Assembly (NCBI GenBank): GCA_947630045.1
Contig: CANRGC010000014.1
Span: 1 to 48,554 of the forward strand
Reading direction: 5' to 3'
Length of the DNA stretch: 48,554 nt
From: Candidatus Gastranaerophilales bacterium
GTDB lineage: Bacteria; Cyanobacteriota; Vampirovibrionia; Gastranaerophilales; Gastranaerophilaceae
Position numbers and translations under genes: made by a program
In this document: positions 26,161-34,702 of the stretch, piece by piece
Layout of the letters: every line of letters begins with the position of its first letter
Position numbering within the stretch: position 1 is the stretch's first letter
Notes under the pieces: generated by a model
The model's database searches: none
Told to the model about the DNA's origin: nothing
What the model saw: only the letters and a program-made list of their open reading frames with translations

Positions 26161-27452
26161 TCCCCTTTAATTTCATAAAGGGCTTCAAACACGTCTTTAT
26201 CCCACTTTGTGCCGCATTCTTCTCTCAAAATTTCAAGCGCTTCTTTATTTGTAAGAGCCTTTCTGTGGCTTCTGTCTTGTATAAGGGCGCAATAAGCGTC
26301 GGCGAGTGCTATAATTCTTGAACCGAAAGGAATGCTCATTCCCTTTAAGCCTTCAGGTTTGCCCGAACCGTCCCAGCGTTCTTTTTGATAATAAACGTAA
26401 GGAATAACCTCGGACAAGAAGTTAATATTCATCAAAAGGCTTACGCCCGCATTCGGATATTCTTGAATTTTTTCCCATTCTTCTTTGGAAAGTTTATCTT
26501 TTTTGGTGAATAACTGTTCGTTTAGGGTAATTTTGCCGATGTTTTGAAGAAGTCCGGCATAATAAATAAGGTCTGTTGTTTTTTCGTTTAAGCCGATATG
26601 GCGGCTGATTTCTTTTGAAAGTTCGGCAACATCTTTTGAATGGGTTGTTTTAAATCTGCTTTTCAAATCAACCGCACGTGCCGTTGTTTCAACAAAAGCC
26701 TGCTGCTGGTCTTGAAGATCGCCTATTATTGCGGTTAATTGAGCTCTTAAGTTTTGAAGCTCGGAAGTTGTTATTATGTCAGAGTCAATCACTCTTTTAA
26801 CTTCGTCTATCAGTTTTTGAATGCCGAGAGAAGTAACAAAAAGACCGGCTGTAATTTTTAACATGTCCTCATATTGCTTTTCTAAAGGTTTACTAATTTC
26901 CCTTTTTGTTTCAATTGAACCTATGCACTCAAAATTATTTTTCATCGGGAAAATTTTCGTGACAAATTTATCGTCTTTATAAGTTACTACTTTTTCTTTC
27001 TCAAAACTTTCTTTTATATAATCGGAGATAGCTTCATTTGGATTGTCGAGAGAAGTTCCCGCCAATTTTAAAGGGTTTTTCTTAACGGAAAGATAAATGT
27101 TGCACTCTTCCAGAGAAAGCATAAGTTTTATTGCTCTTGCAATTGAATCGTATATAATATAATCTTCGTTTTCTCTAAAACCCAAAAGCGAAAGGGTTGA
27201 ATCTATCGAATAAATTGAAATAAGCTCTCTCAGTTGTTCTTTTATGCCTTCGTTTTTATTTTTTTTGTTTGAAATTTTACATGCAAGTTCTTCGTTTATA
27301 AGGCTTTCAGATAAAAAATCTCCCAAATTAAGAGCAAAAATTTCTTCAAGAGGGTCATCGTCCATTATGTCAAGCGACCTTGCAAATAATGAAACTCCCT
27401 TATCTTTAATACTATCTAATTCTTCCCTGTTGTTGGCATTGTTCATCAACAT
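26157..27452 (-). CDS. Degenerate HD-GYP domain protein (probable pseudo-phosphodiesterase)
   Basis: 431 residues. The N-terminal part includes a GAF-like region (about 90-215), then a helical linker and an HD-GYP-like domain (about 255-430). HD-GYP enzymes hydrolyse cyclic di-GMP with metal ions bound by His and Asp residues. Here the first His is kept (H271, HSKDVAELSK), but the HD pair is Q303-N304 (AGLLQNIGK). The next His is Y332 (EYPNAG), the double His is Q356-K357 (QKERWDGSG) and GYP reads GKP. The fold signature is clear while the metal site is largely lost. It is probably a binding or scaffolding protein rather than an enzyme. Confidence 0.85.
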   Translation of the reverse strand: MLMNNANNREELDSIKDKGVSLFARSLDIMDDDPLEEIFALNLGDFLSESLINEELACKISNKKNKNEGIKEQLRELISIYSIDSTLSLLGFRENEDYIIYDSIARAIKLMLSLEECNIYLSVKKNPLKLAGTSLDNPNEAISDYIKESFEKEKVVTYKDDKFVTKIFPMKNNFECIGSIETKREISKPLEKQYEDMLKITAGLFVTSLGIQKLIDEVKRVIDSDIITTSELQNLRAQLTAIIGDLQDQQQAFVETTARAVDLKSRFKTTHSKDVAELSKEISRHIGLNEKTTDLIYYAGLLQNIGKITLNEQLFTKKDKLSKEEWEKIQEYPNAGVSLLMNINFLSEVIPYVYYQKERWDGSGKPEGLKGMSIPFGSRIIALADAYCALIQDRSHRKALTNKEALEILREECGTKWDKDVFEALYEIKGD

Positions 27453-27586
27453 TTACCCTGTAATCTTAATATTAATAACCTTGACTTCCGTCATTATATT
27501 ATATCGGCATTTTAAAGTAAAACTTTCATTTAATTTTACAAAAATTATACTTTAGTTTGCAAAAAACATACAAACAGATGAAAATA

Positions 27587-27595
27587 TGCTAAAAT
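27587..27595 (+). promoter_or_regulatory. Extended -10 promoter of metX
   Basis: TG-C-TAAAAT ends six bases before the metX ATG, the same box and spacing as at rlmN. A leaderless metXW message is likely, and there is no room for a SAM riboswitch. Confidence 0.5.
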
Positions 27596-27601
27596 TTACG
27601 A

Positions 27602-28711
27602 ATGGAAAATTCAGTCGGCAAAGTAAAAACAGAATATTTAAAACTTGATAAAACAATAACTCTTGAAAGCGGAAAAACACTAAATAAGGTGCAGATTGCC
27701 TATGAAACTTACGGCAAATTAAACGAAAATAAAGATAACGCAATTTTAATCTGTCATGCTCTGACGGGCGATGCGCATGCTGCGGGATATCATTCCGAAG
27801 ACGACAGAAAACAGGGTTGGTGGGACACAATGATTGGCCCGAACAAAGCGTTTGACACAAACAAATATTTCGTAATTTGTTCAAATGTTCTTGGCGGGTG
27901 TATGGGAACAACCGGCCCAAACTCAATAAACCCCGATACAAACCTTCCTTTCGGTCACAATTTTCCCGTTGTTACCGTTGAAGATATGGTAAAAGTTGAA
28001 AAAGAGCTGATTGACTATCTGGGTGTTAAAAAAGTCATAACCGTCGGGGGCTCTATGGGCGGAATGCAAGCCATTGAGTGGTCAATAAGTTATCCTGAAT
28101 ATGTAAAATCGGTTATAATTATTGCTGCGGCGGCAAGGCTTTCCGCACAGGGTATTGCATTTAACGCAGTCGGCAGAAACGCAATTTTGACTGACCCTGA
28201 TTTTAATAACGGTGATTATTACGGCGGGAAACATCCTGAAAACGGACTTTCAATCGCAAGAATGATTGGTCATATCACCTATCTTTCAGAACAGGCAATG
28301 CACAATAAATTCGGAAGAAATTTTAAGGAAGATAAGCCCAATTTTGATTTCGGTGTAGATTTTCAGGTTGAATCATACCTTGATTATCAAGGAAGGGTTT
28401 TTGTGGACAGATTTGACGCAAACAGTTATCTTTATGTTACAAAAGCGGTTGATTATTATGACCCGATTGAAAAATACGGAAGCCTTGAAAATGCGTTTGA
28501 CAAAACAAACGCCAACTTTCTTGTAATTTCTTTCACAACAGACTGGCTTTTTTCGACTGAACAGGCAAAAGAGATTGTAAACGCCTTAATTCAAAAAAAT
28601 AAAAAAGTTTCATTTATTGAACTTGACAGCCCTTGCGGACATGACGCCTTTTTAATCGAATGGGAAAAGCAAACAACCATAATAAAAAGTTTTTTAAGCG
28701 AGGTTAATTAA
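27602..28711 (+). CDS. metX: Homoserine O-acyltransferase (MetX type)
   Basis: MetX acylates L-homoserine, usually from acetyl-CoA, as the first committed step of methionine synthesis. The 369-residue alpha/beta-hydrolase has the oxyanion segment CHALTGDAHAAG, nucleophile Ser151 (GGSMGGMQAIEW), the catalytic Asp in TTDWLFSTEQ and His in CGHDAFLIE. Whether the acyl donor is acetyl- or succinyl-CoA cannot be decided by eye. The coupled metW is often found with such enzymes. Its stop and the metW start overlap by one base (TAATG). Confidence 0.94.
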   Translation: MENSVGKVKTEYLKLDKTITLESGKTLNKVQIAYETYGKLNENKDNAILICHALTGDAHAAGYHSEDDRKQGWWDTMIGPNKAFDTNKYFVICSNVLGGCMGTTGPNSINPDTNLPFGHNFPVVTVEDMVKVEKELIDYLGVKKVITVGGSMGGMQAIEWSISYPEYVKSVIIIAAAARLSAQGIAFNAVGRNAILTDPDFNNGDYYGGKHPENGLSIARMIGHITYLSEQAMHNKFGRNFKEDKPNFDFGVDFQVESYLDYQGRVFVDRFDANSYLYVTKAVDYYDPIEKYGSLENAFDKTNANFLVISFTTDWLFSTEQAKEIVNALIQKNKKVSFIELDSPCGHDAFLIEWEKQTTIIKSFLSEVN

Positions 28712-29310
28712 TGCTTGGAAGAACACTTAACTATAGACAGATAACAAAACTTGTAAAAGAAGGGTCTAAAATTCTTGATTTAGGCTGCGGGGACGGGTAT
28801 CTTTTCAAAAAACTCGTTGATGAAAAAAAAGTGACGGGCGTTGGAATTGAGATTGATGAAAACGCTGTTATAAAAACAATGGAACGTGGGCTTTCGGTTA
28901 TACAGGCAGATTTGGATAAAGGTCTTAGCCAGTTTGGAAACAAAACTTTTGATTACACTATTTTAAACAGAACTCTGCAATCAACGGACAAGCCCGATTA
29001 CGTGCTTGAAGAAATGCTTCGTGTCGGGAAAAAGGCCATAGTTTCTTTTCCGAATTTCGGATATTGGAAAGTAAGATTTTATCTTTTATTCAAAGGAAAA
29101 ATGCCAAAATCAAGAGCACTTCCCTATGAATGGTATAACACCCCTAATATACACCTGAACACGGTTGAAGACTTTTTTGATTATTGCAAAAAAAACGAAA
29201 TTAACATAATTGACTGCATTTATCTTGCAAAAAAGAAGGCAAGAAAAAAGGTAATTAAACCTTTTGCAAACTTTTTTTCGGAAGAAGCAATTTTTGTTAT
29301 ATCAAAATAA
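28711..29310 (+). CDS. metW: MetW methyltransferase-like protein
   Basis: 199-residue class I SAM-fold protein. Motif I is LDLGCGDGYLFKKL (about residues 22-35). QADLDKGL, YTILNRTLQSTDKPD and VSFPNFGYWKVRFYLLFKGKMP are typical of MetW. The family is genetically linked to MetX and needed for methionine synthesis in several bacteria. The start overlaps the metX stop, so they are translated together. Confidence 0.92.
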   Translation: MLGRTLNYRQITKLVKEGSKILDLGCGDGYLFKKLVDEKKVTGVGIEIDENAVIKTMERGLSVIQADLDKGLSQFGNKTFDYTILNRTLQSTDKPDYVLEEMLRVGKKAIVSFPNFGYWKVRFYLLFKGKMPKSRALPYEWYNTPNIHLNTVEDFFDYCKKNEINIIDCIYLAKKKARKKVIKPFANFFSEEAIFVISK

Positions 29311-29485
29311 TATAAAACGTTTTTTAGTAATTATGGCATTATATCAGGTTTTCCCAGATTTTGTTAACTTTTATTAAGATAATAGTATATAAAAAAGCAA
29401 TATTTTATTAATAAAAAACTTTATATAAGTACAAAGAGGAAATAAGAGAGAACACCACTTAATGCTAGAGGATTTTTAGAAATTT

Positions 29486-29510
29486 AGGCTCCTTAAAGGG
29501 GGCTTTTTTA
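29486..29510 (+). terminator. Intrinsic terminator after metXW or of a short RNA
   Basis: AGGCTCC...GGGGGCT (one mismatch, loop TTAAA) followed by TTTTTT. It lies 175 bases after the metW stop. The stretch in between (29311-29485) is very AT-rich, contains promoter-like TATATAA sequence and no ORF longer than a few codons. It could hold a small RNA. Confidence 0.55.
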
Positions 29511-29526
29511 TTGGGAAAAAACGGTT

Positions 29527-29556
29527 AAAAAAAAGGCTCTTTTTTAAAAAAGAGCC
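29527..29556 (-). terminator. Intrinsic terminator of the FliG/MgtE_N-like gene
   Basis: The 22-base perfect palindrome GGCTCTTTTTT / AAAAAAGAGCC is followed on the minus strand by eight T. It lies 30 bases after the stop at 29586. It may also act on plus-strand transcripts. Confidence 0.8.
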
Positions 29557-29585
29557 ATACTTTGTTTAATACTATGGAGATAAAT

Positions 29586-30509
29586 CTAGCCGTTACCAAG
29601 CATTTCCACAATTAGTTCCGGAAATTCGCTTGATAATATTTTTGAAAATTCAGTAGGATCAATTTGAGTTGCAACGATTTGCATTAAATCTTTCGGCAAT
29701 TCATTAATCATCGGAACTAAGAATTCAGGGTCAAGATTAGACATTGTTTTTATAATATCCGATGTTTCAAGTTTATTTATAATCGGTCTTACGAGAATTG
29801 AGTTTTCAAACTCAAGATAATAATCAGGGTTAATTGCGCAAAGCCCCGATATTGCTTCGCCTTTTTCATGTTGGCGCATATTGCTTAAAAATCTCTTGTA
29901 TTCTTTATTTTCCATTGAATTAATTTTTTCAAGATATTCTTTTGATGTTTTATTTTTATATTCAGGACCGAATTGGTTAACCATAAGCGCTTGAAACTTT
30001 TGATATTCAAGCCCTTGAAAATATTCAAGAACATCATTTTTATCAAGATTGGGGTTTTCAAAAAACCTGTCCATTTCGTTTTCTTGCATAAATGGAACAA
30101 CGTCATCCATTGTAAAATGTATCAATAAAAGGTTAACGAGTTCTTCTCTTGGAAGCGCCGTCATAAGGTTTGAAAGCCCGTCTAAAGTAAAGAATTGAAG
30201 CCCGATTGCAAGTTGTTGGCTGTTTAAAAAGGGGATAAGTTTGCTAAGGTCTTCTTCGTTTAATTCTCTTATAATCAAATATCTGTTTTCAGGGTCGGCA
30301 AGCTTCAAAATTTTAGCCATTTTTTCGGGGTCTTGAATGAGCTTTTGAAGTATTTCTTTATTAACGGTAATTTGACCGTCTTTTGTCTTAATTGTAATGG
30401 CTTCATCCCCTTGAGCCCTTTGAGCGTCAGAGATACCTACCTGACTAACGGTGGGAATTACGCCGAAAAATCTCGACAAATAAGACATATCAATAGATAA
30501 ATCTATCAT
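29586..30509 (-). CDS. Helical repeat protein resembling FliG / MgtE N-terminal domains
   Basis: 307 residues, soluble, with no membrane segment. From residue 55 on it shows repeated short helices of the type LIQDPEKMAKILKLADPENRYLIIRELNEEDLSKLIPFL and, near the C-terminus, LDPEFLVPMINELPKDLMQIV. This pattern resembles the superhelical MgtE_N/FliG middle domains. No flagellar gene is in the window, and the charged residues of FliG C-terminal domains cannot be identified, so a flagellar role is not supported. GGAG lies 11 bases before the ATG. Confidence 0.6.
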   Translation of the reverse strand: MIDLSIDMSYLSRFFGVIPTVSQVGISDAQRAQGDEAITIKTKDGQITVNKEILQKLIQDPEKMAKILKLADPENRYLIIRELNEEDLSKLIPFLNSQQLAIGLQFFTLDGLSNLMTALPREELVNLLLIHFTMDDVVPFMQENEMDRFFENPNLDKNDVLEYFQGLEYQKFQALMVNQFGPEYKNKTSKEYLEKINSMENKEYKRFLSNMRQHEKGEAISGLCAINPDYYLEFENSILVRPIINKLETSDIIKTMSNLDPEFLVPMINELPKDLMQIVATQIDPTEFSKILSSEFPELIVEMLGNG

Positions 30510-30661
30510 TTATTCAAAATCTCCATAGATGGCAGTTAAAGCCCCTTATCTTATCTAAAAATCTTATCGACAGATAAAAACAAAACTTTAGTATTTTGTA
30601 ACAATTATTTACAAACAAAAAGAAGTTTGTTTCAAAAAATGCCTTTTAAATTGGTTTAAAG

Positions 30662-30667
30662 TATAAT
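30662..30667 (+). promoter_or_regulatory. -10 box of the exported phosphoesterase gene
   Basis: Perfect TATAAT ending six bases before the ATG at 30674. No Shine-Dalgarno fits in between, so this is a leaderless candidate. The preceding 150 bases (30510-30660) hold nothing else recognisable. Confidence 0.45.
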
Positions 30668-30673
30668 TTTTTT

Positions 30674-31486
30674 ATGAACAAAATTTTTAAAATATTTTTT
30701 ACATTGCTTTTTGCAGCTTTATTTTCGCTTCCTTCGTTTGCTTCAAACATTGGAATAACCGTCATTTCGGATGTTCATCTTTCGTCCGACAAACAAAATA
30801 ACAAAATGACCCCTTCCATTAAAAGGCTCATTGAAGCTGTTGAACAGGCAAACAGCAACACTTCCGATTTTGTTGTTTTTCTCGGGGATAACGTTTCGGG
30901 CGCTTCAAAATATGATATCGCAATGTTTTCAAAAGTTATTAAAAGATTAAAAAAACCCTATTATGTTCTTGTCGGCAACAGAGATATAAACAGGGGGAAA
31001 AACGTTAATAAGAAGGAATTTTACAGAATAGTAAACAAATATTCCTCAAACAAATTGAATGCTTTACCTTGTTATAAAAAATATGACGATTATATTTTAA
31101 TTTTCATGTCGGGTGTAAATGAAACTTTTCCCACAACAAACGGTTATTACAAGGAAAGTGAGCTTGACTTTTTAGACGAAACCTTAAGCAAATATTCCGA
31201 CAAAAAAGCGATTATATTTCAACATTTTCCCGTTGTTGAGCCAAAAGAAAACAGGGATTTAAAAACTCATAAAGCGGAAGATTATATTGCCGTTTTAGCC
31301 CGTCACAAAAACGTTCTTGCCGTAATTTCGGGTCATTATCACTATGAAAACGTTACAAAAGACGACTTAAACATCACCCATATCAGTGTGGGCGGGCTTT
31401 TGAAAGGGGAATATGAACAAATAAAATTCTTTAAAAATAAAGACGGTTCATATTCCATAACCGAGAGAATTATTGAAGTTGAATAA
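30674..31486 (+). CDS. Exported calcineurin-like metallophosphoesterase
   Basis: 270 residues. A signal peptide (positive start, hydrophobic core, FAS) probably ends near residue 23. The mature part has the metallophosphoesterase motifs in order: D33-x-H35 (ISDVHL), GDNVSG, GNRD, a His in FQHFPV, and GHYHYE near residue 220. Such enzymes cleave phosphomono- or diesters with a two-metal centre. The substrate is unknown; the location is periplasmic or extracellular. Confidence 0.9.
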   Translation: MNKIFKIFFTLLFAALFSLPSFASNIGITVISDVHLSSDKQNNKMTPSIKRLIEAVEQANSNTSDFVVFLGDNVSGASKYDIAMFSKVIKRLKKPYYVLVGNRDINRGKNVNKKEFYRIVNKYSSNKLNALPCYKKYDDYILIFMSGVNETFPTTNGYYKESELDFLDETLSKYSDKKAIIFQHFPVVEPKENRDLKTHKAEDYIAVLARHKNVLAVISGHYHYENVTKDDLNITHISVGGLLKGEYEQIKFFKNKDGSYSITERIIEVE

Positions 31487-31517
31487 AAAAATTCCCCTTT
31501 TTTGCTAAAAAGAGGAA
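31484..31517 (-). terminator. Intrinsic terminator of the HExxH gene
   Basis: TTCCTCTTTTT pairs with AAAAAGGGGAA on the minus strand (one mismatch), followed by TTTTTTT. It sits between two convergent genes and may serve both. Confidence 0.65.
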
Positions 31518-31585
31518 GTGTTGTTTAGTAAATTTTAAAAAATCGTTATAGAGAAGTGAGAGTTATTGTGAGTTTTTTACTAAAA

Positions 31586-32161
31586 CTAGTTTTTTAAACC
31601 TGCGTATACGGGGTTTGAAGCAATTACCCTTCTTATTTCGCTCCCTTGCCCGTTATCTCTTGCATTTAATTTTGCAATATAGTTTTCACGTTTAACTAAA
31701 GGGTGTTTCATCATTGCAAGAGTTCTGTCACGTCTGACAAATGCGTTCCAAGTTGAAACTTCTTTAAGCCAAGCTTTTGTTTCTTCCGCTTTTGTGTTTG
31801 TCATTGTGTGGTGTTGGCTTTCATGAGCAATTAAACAAGCGATTGTTTCAACGGGAGCGCCTTTATGTTCTTGATTTATATAAATAACAACTTTTCCTGA
31901 TTGTGTTTTTGTTGTAAGCGCTTCGCAGTTTGAGCCGCCATAAATTGCTAAATCTCTGAACATTACCTTAATCGGAGCTCCGGTTGCGTTGTTTCCTTTT
32001 AAAATTGCGATTACATCAGTTCTTCCAACGCTTTCAAGAGCTGAAAGAGCGGCTGCAATTTCAGTATTCTTGGAAATTAAAGCGAAATCACTTGTATGAC
32101 CTATATTGCCTGTAAAAAACAGACTTGTAAATAAAAATAATATTACAAATAACTTTTTCAT
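31586..32161 (-). CDS. Exported HExxH protein, putative metallopeptidase
   Basis: 191 residues from the ATG at 32159-32161, chosen because GGTGAG lies five bases upstream and because it yields a proper signal peptide (MKKLFVILFLFTSLFFTGN). Mature region: HESQH at residues 113-117 (LIAHESQHH) followed by EE at 126-127 and KAW. This fits an HExxH zinc site with a downstream glutamate ligand. The catalytic role is inferred from the motif only. Likely periplasmic or secreted. No family name assigned. Confidence 0.7.
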   Translation of the reverse strand: MKKLFVILFLFTSLFFTGNIGHTSDFALISKNTEIAAALSALESVGRTDVIAILKGNNATGAPIKVMFRDLAIYGGSNCEALTTKTQSGKVVIYINQEHKGAPVETIACLIAHESQHHTMTNTKAEETKAWLKEVSTWNAFVRRDRTLAMMKHPLVKRENYIAKLNARDNGQGSEIRRVIASNPVYAGLKN

Positions 32162-32345
32162 AAAACTCACCAAACTCTGCATTTTGAAAATCGTCATTTT
32201 TTAGACTTTCCTTTAGAATTTTTTATTGTATTTTTACAAAAATTAATATACTCCCCAAGAACCGCCAACAGAGCATAAAAGGCGTTTATTAAAAAAGTTA
32301 AATTAATAATGTACGAGTGAAATTTTAAGTTTTAGGGAAATAAGT

Positions 32346-32885
32346 TTGTATAATTGCAAAACAAAAATTGTCATATTTCTAGCTTTGATGTGCTTAATGT
32401 TTGGTATGGATAAAACTTTTTCCATGCCAAATGTTCAGCCTGATTTTATTATCACGGAAGAAGATATCAGAAACGCAATTCCGACCCCCGCTCCGGTTAA
32501 TTTTGATTCTAAAACCGAACATGAAATAGCCGTAATGGAAAAAAGACACTTTGAAAACAGTTGTGAATATGATAGTGACAAATATAGAATAGCAAAGCTT
32601 GAAGAACACCTTCTCGGAAGGACTTGGGAGTTTTCGCCGCTTTCCGACAGAATGAGAAGACTTAAACTTGCAAGCCAGAGAAAAGTTTTGGCGGGAACTT
32701 CGCTTCCTGTCGGAATAAGAAGGTATATGTCGCCCGCAAGAATTAAAAATGACTCCACCCCAAGCACGGAAACCGATGACAACGTCGGAATTATTGACGG
32801 ACTTTTAAAGCTCTATGCGCCGGATGTATATTACGGCTGGTCAGACAGAAAACGCAGAATGCAAGAAAGATATAATGACGGCTAA
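32346..32885 (+). CDS. Exported hypothetical protein
   Basis: 179 residues. The start is a TTG at 32346, supported by AGGGA seven bases upstream. It gives a signal-like N-terminus (KTKIVIFLALMCLMFGM). The mature part is charged, without repeats or a known domain, and rich in Arg/Lys towards the end. The segment LEEHLLGRTWEFSPLSDRMRRLK resembles a short helical repeat found in cyanobacterial-type exported proteins of unknown function; that resemblance is weak. Function unknown. Confidence 0.65.
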   Translation: MYNCKTKIVIFLALMCLMFGMDKTFSMPNVQPDFIITEEDIRNAIPTPAPVNFDSKTEHEIAVMEKRHFENSCEYDSDKYRIAKLEEHLLGRTWEFSPLSDRMRRLKLASQRKVLAGTSLPVGIRRYMSPARIKNDSTPSTETDDNVGIIDGLLKLYAPDVYYGWSDRKRRMQERYNDG

Positions 32886-32907
32886 GAACTTTTTAATTTA
32901 AATTCGG

Positions 32908-33840
32908 TTAATTTTCCCATTCGTTTAAAAAATATTGTCCGATTGGAAGATTGTCTTCCGTATAAATTTTATTGTCATAAAAGCGGTCTTTAAGCCAGCC
33001 CAAATTATATAGAATTTCCAGAGTAACAATTTCTCTTTGGGGGTTATTGTCTTGCGCCATTTTAACGATTAAAATTTCCTTTTTTTCTTTGTTATAAACA
33101 TAAATAAACCCGCCTGCGCCGACTTTTGAATATAAATTTTCAGAAAGTTTCATTATTTTTGTATCGGTTCTGTATGAGAAGTTGTCGCTGCCGCCTATTA
33201 TATAAGGATTGTTTTTATAGGCTGAAATGAGCCTTGAATTGTTTTTGTCGGCATAATAATTTAAAAACAGTTTTGCAATATCATCAATTTTTAAACCCAT
33301 TATAGGAAGGGTGCAGCCGTCTTTTGAAATGATAAAATCGTTTGTTTTTGCGTAATATAAAACTTTTTCTTTTATCATTTTTTGTAATGGGTGATTAAAA
33401 TCGTTATAATTTGAAGTTTCATATCCGAAATAATCACACAATGTCAACATAAGAGCGTGTTTTCCCGAACAGTTATTATGAATTTTTGAATAATTTTGAT
33501 GTTCTTTTGTATTCAACGGGGGAATTACGGGGCATAAAAGTTCGTTTTCGGTTCTGTTTATTTTGTTTAAAATTGATTTCACAAGATTTGTGTGAACTTT
33601 TTCACCTGCATGAGAGGCTTGCATTATTGCCAACTCTTCATCGGAAAAACCGTATTTTTTAATGGCGTCATCCGGCAAAATTGAAGCCTGTACGGGTTTT
33701 AGCATACTTCTTAGATAAAATTTTGCACAGGAAGTTTTTCCCTTAATTTTTCCTTCAATATTATAAAGAAACGCCATTCCAAAAAATCGGCAATCTGTGT
33801 TGTTTGACCTTTTTGAGTCTAAAATCGGAAAATAATTCAT
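32908..33840 (-). CDS. L-asparaginase, type II family (COG4448)
   Basis: 310-residue protein of the Rhizobium etli-type asparaginase family, which hydrolyses asparagine to aspartate and ammonia. Visible family segments are RSMLKPVQASIL (active-site Ser-Lys pair), ASHAGEKVH, KIHNNCSGKHALML and KDGCTLPIMGL. The C-terminal YSKVGAGGFIYVYN also fits. No signal peptide is seen, so it is probably cytosolic. It overlaps the preceding minus-strand gene by one base, implying coupling. Confidence 0.88.
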   Translation of the reverse strand: MNYFPILDSKRSNNTDCRFFGMAFLYNIEGKIKGKTSCAKFYLRSMLKPVQASILPDDAIKKYGFSDEELAIMQASHAGEKVHTNLVKSILNKINRTENELLCPVIPPLNTKEHQNYSKIHNNCSGKHALMLTLCDYFGYETSNYNDFNHPLQKMIKEKVLYYAKTNDFIISKDGCTLPIMGLKIDDIAKLFLNYYADKNNSRLISAYKNNPYIIGGSDNFSYRTDTKIMKLSENLYSKVGAGGFIYVYNKEKKEILIVKMAQDNNPQREIVTLEILYNLGWLKDRFYDNKIYTEDNLPIGQYFLNEWEN

Positions 33841-34592
33841 TAATTTTTAAGGTTTAAAATCTTTCTTAAACGGTTTTTCAAAAGCCTGTTTTCTTCATCA
33901 AGCCTTTTGATTTCTTTTTGCATTCCTCTGACAAGGGTTTGGGTTTCTTCATCATTTGTGGGTTTAACCAAAGAAAAACCGACACCCATAACAAAGCGTT
34001 TTTTAGCGTCATTTTTAAACGCAAGAAGAATGTTTATATCTTTATTTGTTATATAGCCGAGTTCAATCATAAGTTCTGCGGTTTTAACGGGTTTGCCCTC
34101 AGCTTCACGCATTTTTTGGAGCCTTAGCGCCTTTTCAAGCTGCATAACATCAATTTTATGAAGTCTTTTCAACATTTCGCCCGTACGAATTTTACCCGCC
34201 ATAAATTGGGCAATCGAGATAATTGATTCGTCTTTTGGAAGGTCAATGAGCTGTAAATCTATTGAGCGGCAGAAAATCTGGCATGTTTGCTCAAATGTCC
34301 AATAGTTTGAAAGAGTAATTTCAAAAAGGTCATGTTCTTGGGCGCACCCTTTAAAAAACGTATAAAACTCTTCAGGAAGCATTCTTTCACGTGAATCAAG
34401 TTCGCTTTTTCCGGCAAAAGTGAGCTTTGGAGCAAAATATTGCATTAAGTTATCTGAAACCAGAACATCCAAGAATTCTGCCAATTCTTCTCTCAATTTG
34501 TCACGGGTTTTGAGATATAATACCTGTTTTACCCAAAGAGGTAAAATATCAATATTATTAAGAAATAACTCCGATATGGGTTGTTGCGCCAA
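33840..34592 (-). CDS. Hypothetical protein with C-terminal coiled coil
   Basis: 250 residues, soluble. The middle part has LMIELGYITNKDINILLAFK, reminiscent of the small MshEN/GspE_N-type helical unit. The final 40 residues (MQKEIKRLDEENRLLKNRLRKIL) form a clear coiled coil. First gene of a two-gene unit with the asparaginase. Function unknown. Confidence 0.65.
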   Translation of the reverse strand: MAQQPISELFLNNIDILPLWVKQVLYLKTRDKLREELAEFLDVLVSDNLMQYFAPKLTFAGKSELDSRERMLPEEFYTFFKGCAQEHDLFEITLSNYWTFEQTCQIFCRSIDLQLIDLPKDESIISIAQFMAGKIRTGEMLKRLHKIDVMQLEKALRLQKMREAEGKPVKTAELMIELGYITNKDINILLAFKNDAKKRFVMGVGFSLVKPTNDEETQTLVRGMQKEIKRLDEENRLLKNRLRKILNLKN

Positions 34593-34702
34593 TTTATTAA
34601 CTCCTGACTATACTTTCTATCATTATACATATTTTTTTTAGAAAACAAAACAATTTTCAGCCAAATACACTATTTACCTGATTGGTTAAGTTTTTGTTTA
34701 TT

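Noticed and set aside
27453-27601. SAM riboswitch before metX
   Set aside because: The -10 box sits six bases from the ATG, leaving no leader, and no SAM aptamer motifs are visible.
29586-30509. Bona fide flagellar switch protein FliG
   Set aside because: The helical repeat pattern is only generally similar and no flagellar genes are nearby.
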